From Chloroflexota bacterium (GTDB lineage Bacteria; Chloroflexota; Dehalococcoidia; JACQUE01), in contig JACQUE010000104.1 of NCBI GenBank assembly GCA_016210425.1, positions 1-6,887 on the forward strand: a DNA stretch of 6,887 nt, in the 5' to 3' direction. This document shows positions 4,945 to 6,887 of this stretch, piece by piece. Within the stretch, counting starts at the first letter, position 1; each line of letters begins with the position of its first letter. The notes beneath the pieces are model-generated. The model was not told the origin of the DNA. It saw nothing but the letters and a program-made list of their open reading frames with translations, and did not search any database. The translations under genes and the position numbers were made by a program.

Positions 4945-6887
4945 ATGCTCCAGACCTTCGTCGCCATCGACCTGGAAACCACCGGCCTTCAGCCCGCCGA
5001 GGACGAGATCATCGAGGTGGCGGCCGTCAAGTTTCGGGGGCCTGAGGTCCTCGATACCTTCCACACCCTGGTCGATCCGGGCCGCCCCCTGCCACTCTTC
5101 ATTCAGGCGCTTACGGGCATAACGCCCACCGACCTGCACGGAGCGCCCCGATTCTCCAGCATCGCCTCGGATATCGGCTCCTTCATCCGAGGCTACCCTA
5201 TCGTAGGGCAGAGGGTCGCTTTTGACCTGGGGTTCCTGGCTGCTAAAGGCATCGCCCCGTCGGGCCCCGTCTACGATGCCTACGACCTGGCAACGGCGCT
5301 GCTTCCGGGCATCAGCAGCTATCGGCTTGGGGGGCTAGGCAAAGCCCTCGATATTCCGTTTTCGACGCTCCATCGCGCACTTGCCGACGCGGTCCTCACC
5401 AAAGAGGTGTTCCTCGCCCTGCTGGGCCGCCTGTTCCGCCTGGACCCGGGTGTGCTCATGGAGATGGGCCGCGTCGCGGCCCTGGCGCGCCTGCCGCTGC
5501 ATCCCCTGCTGCAAACCGTCATTGAAGAGCGTATCCCTGCCCTTTATCAGAGCCCCGGCGAGAAAGAGATAGCACTCCCGACTCCGCGGCCTCCGTCACC
5601 TTCGTCCCTGACCGCCAGGGCGCAGAGAGAGAGGCTGGACCCGGAAGCCATCCTTGGCCTACTGGGGCCCGAGGGCCCGTTTGCGGCAGCCATCCCAGGC
5701 TACGAGCAACGGCCGGGCCAGCTTCGGATGCTTGCAGCCGTTGCTGAAGCCCTCAACGATGGCGGGCAGCTACTGGTGGAGGCCGGCACAGGGACGGGCA
5801 AGTCCCTGGCCTACCTGCTGCCGGCCAGCCTGCACGCAGTCCGTAACCGGGTCCCTGTTGTGGTCTCCACAAACACTATCAACTTACAGGAGCAGCTTGT
5901 CGGCAAGGATATTCCATCGTTGCTGGAGGCTATCGGCGATAGCTGGCTGACAGGGATACGGGTGGCACAGCTCAAAGGCCGCTCCAACTACCTGTGCCTC
6001 CGCCGCTGGCAGCGACTGCGAGAGAGTACAGAGCTTTCGCCCGACGAGGCGCGGCTTGTCTTGAGGCTGCTGGTGTGGCTGCCGCAGACGGAGACAGGCG
6101 ACCGGGCGGAACTCAACTTCACGCAGGGAGAGGGGCGCGCCTGGGAGCGCATCTCCGCCCAGGCCGATAACTGTCTCACCAGCCAGTGCCGCTTCCTGGC
6201 CGATGGCAGTTGCTACCTGTATTCGGCGCGCAGGCGGGCCGAGACATCGCACATCGTCGTCACGAACCACGCCCTCTTGCTGGCAGATGCGGCCGGTCCC
6301 GGGCGTGTCCTGCCTGATGCCGATTATCTCATCATTGACGAAGCGCATCATCTTGAAGAGGAGGCGACGCGCCATTTCGGATATCAGGTGACAGCGGGCG
6401 ATCTGTGGCGGCTGCTGGATGACATCGCGGGCATAGCCGGCCAGACCCTGGGCAGAGGGAGCCTCTCGCAGGCGCTCGGGAGCCGCGCCATGGCGCCGGC
6501 GCTGCGGCGGGATATCGAGAAGCTGGCCGGCGCGGTCGCGCGCCGGGCCGCCGATGCCCGCAAGAGCGCGAGCAGCCTCTTCGGAGCATTGGCCGCCATC
6601 GGTGCAGACGAGGACCCGGGCGGCAAGTACCTGCGGCAAATGCGCATCACGCGGGGGACGCGGAATCAGGCAGAATGGGCGGATATCGAGCTTGCCTGGG
6701 AGAACCTTGGCCTGGTCCTGAGCGACGTAGAAGGGGAGACGCTGCGGCTGCAATCGGCGCTGGGGGACATGAGCCCCGAGGCTTCGGGCGTGGGCAATGT
6801 GATCGCCGAGCTTACTTCCCTGCTGTACAGCCTCGCCGAGCTGCGGCGCCGTCTCACCGCCATCCTGCTCAACCCGGAGGCCAACTA
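4945..6887 (+). CDS. dinG: DnaQ-type 3'-5' exonuclease fused to DinG-type Fe-S helicase, partial (C-terminus beyond right edge)
   Basis: The frame is open from ATG 4945 to the edge, 647 residues. Residues 1-165 form a DEDDh exonuclease: Exo I AIDLETTG (D9, E11), Exo II with D94 in AFDLGFL, Exo III HRALAD (H143, D148). A Pro-rich linker lies near 205-230. An XPD/DinG superfamily 2 helicase follows: YEQRPGQ (253-259), Walker A GTGTGKS (281-287), STNTINLQEQ (308-317), LKGRSNYLC (343-351) and DEAH (465-468). Cysteines 351, 410, 415 and 423 are spaced like the four ligands of the DinG/XPD 4Fe-4S cluster. The second motor domain (motifs IV-VI) is outside the window; whole fusions are about 900 aa. 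DinG enzymes unwind 5'-tailed DNA, R-loops and related structures during repair and replication. The start is at the usual position relative to Exo I, with only a weak AGGA 11 nt upstream. The function of the intact fusion in vivo is less well known than the domains. Confidence 0.94.
   Translation, partial: MLQTFVAIDLETTGLQPAEDEIIEVAAVKFRGPEVLDTFHTLVDPGRPLPLFIQALTGITPTDLHGAPRFSSIASDIGSFIRGYPIVGQRVAFDLGFLAAKGIAPSGPVYDAYDLATALLPGISSYRLGGLGKALDIPFSTLHRALADAVLTKEVFLALLGRLFRLDPGVLMEMGRVAALARLPLHPLLQTVIEERIPALYQSPGEKEIALPTPRPPSPSSLTARAQRERLDPEAILGLLGPEGPFAAAIPGYEQRPGQLRMLAAVAEALNDGGQLLVEAGTGTGKSLAYLLPASLHAVRNRVPVVVSTNTINLQEQLVGKDIPSLLEAIGDSWLTGIRVAQLKGRSNYLCLRRWQRLRESTELSPDEARLVLRLLVWLPQTETGDRAELNFTQGEGRAWERISAQADNCLTSQCRFLADGSCYLYSARRRAETSHIVVTNHALLLADAAGPGRVLPDADYLIIDEAHHLEEEATRHFGYQVTAGDLWRLLDDIAGIAGQTLGRGSLSQALGSRAMAPALRRDIEKLAGAVARRAADARKSASSLFGALAAIGADEDPGGKYLRQMRITRGTRNQAEWADIELAWENLGLVLSDVEGETLRLQSALGDMSPEASGVGNVIAELTSLLYSLAELRRRLTAILLNPEAN

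Noticed and set aside
5884..6753. 289-aa open frame on the minus strand
   Set aside because: It lies wholly inside the helicase gene, which has complete motifs; long antisense frames are common at this GC content and this one has no recognisable domain.

Overview
The window is about 60% GC and looks like a bacterial chromosome fragment or metagenomic contig. I favour a Chloroflexota-type (Dehalococcoidia-like) bacterium, because of the gene styles: a short [11 protein letters not shown] nickel permease, MFS_3 transporters and a DnaQ-DinG fusion. This is inference from recognition, not a search. No tRNA, rRNA, CRISPR array or insertion sequence was seen.

Left block, minus strand (1-1388): three closely packed genes read leftwards. 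They are a Fur-family metalloregulator, a short N-terminal-only CbiM/NikM-like protein, and a NiCoT-family nickel/cobalt permease that runs off the left edge. All three have good ribosome-binding sites and small gaps or overlaps, so this looks like one autoregulated metal-uptake operon. Upstream of the regulator is an 18-bp near-perfect palindrome of two TTGCAA half-sites over a plausible -35. That half-site is the one I remember for the Streptomyces nickel regulator Nur, so the regulator may be nickel-responsive.

Middle block, plus strand (1596-4181): two tandem, clearly paralogous 12-helix major facilitator transporters (422 and 423 aa) are transcribed divergently from the metal operon. They use GTG and TTG starts and came from a tandem duplication. 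Their substrate cannot be read from the sequence.

Right block, plus strand (4202-6887): a strong-looking sigma70-type promoter with an almost absent leader precedes a PHP-domain metal-dependent phosphoesterase. Eighteen bases later comes a DnaQ-type exonuclease fused to a DinG/XPD-type Fe-S helicase, cut by the right edge. The last two genes are probably co-transcribed and point to nucleic-acid processing or repair.

The most unusual item is the truncated CbiM. It keeps the N-terminal metal-site histidines but lacks the rest of the permease, and it overlaps the start of a different type of nickel transporter.
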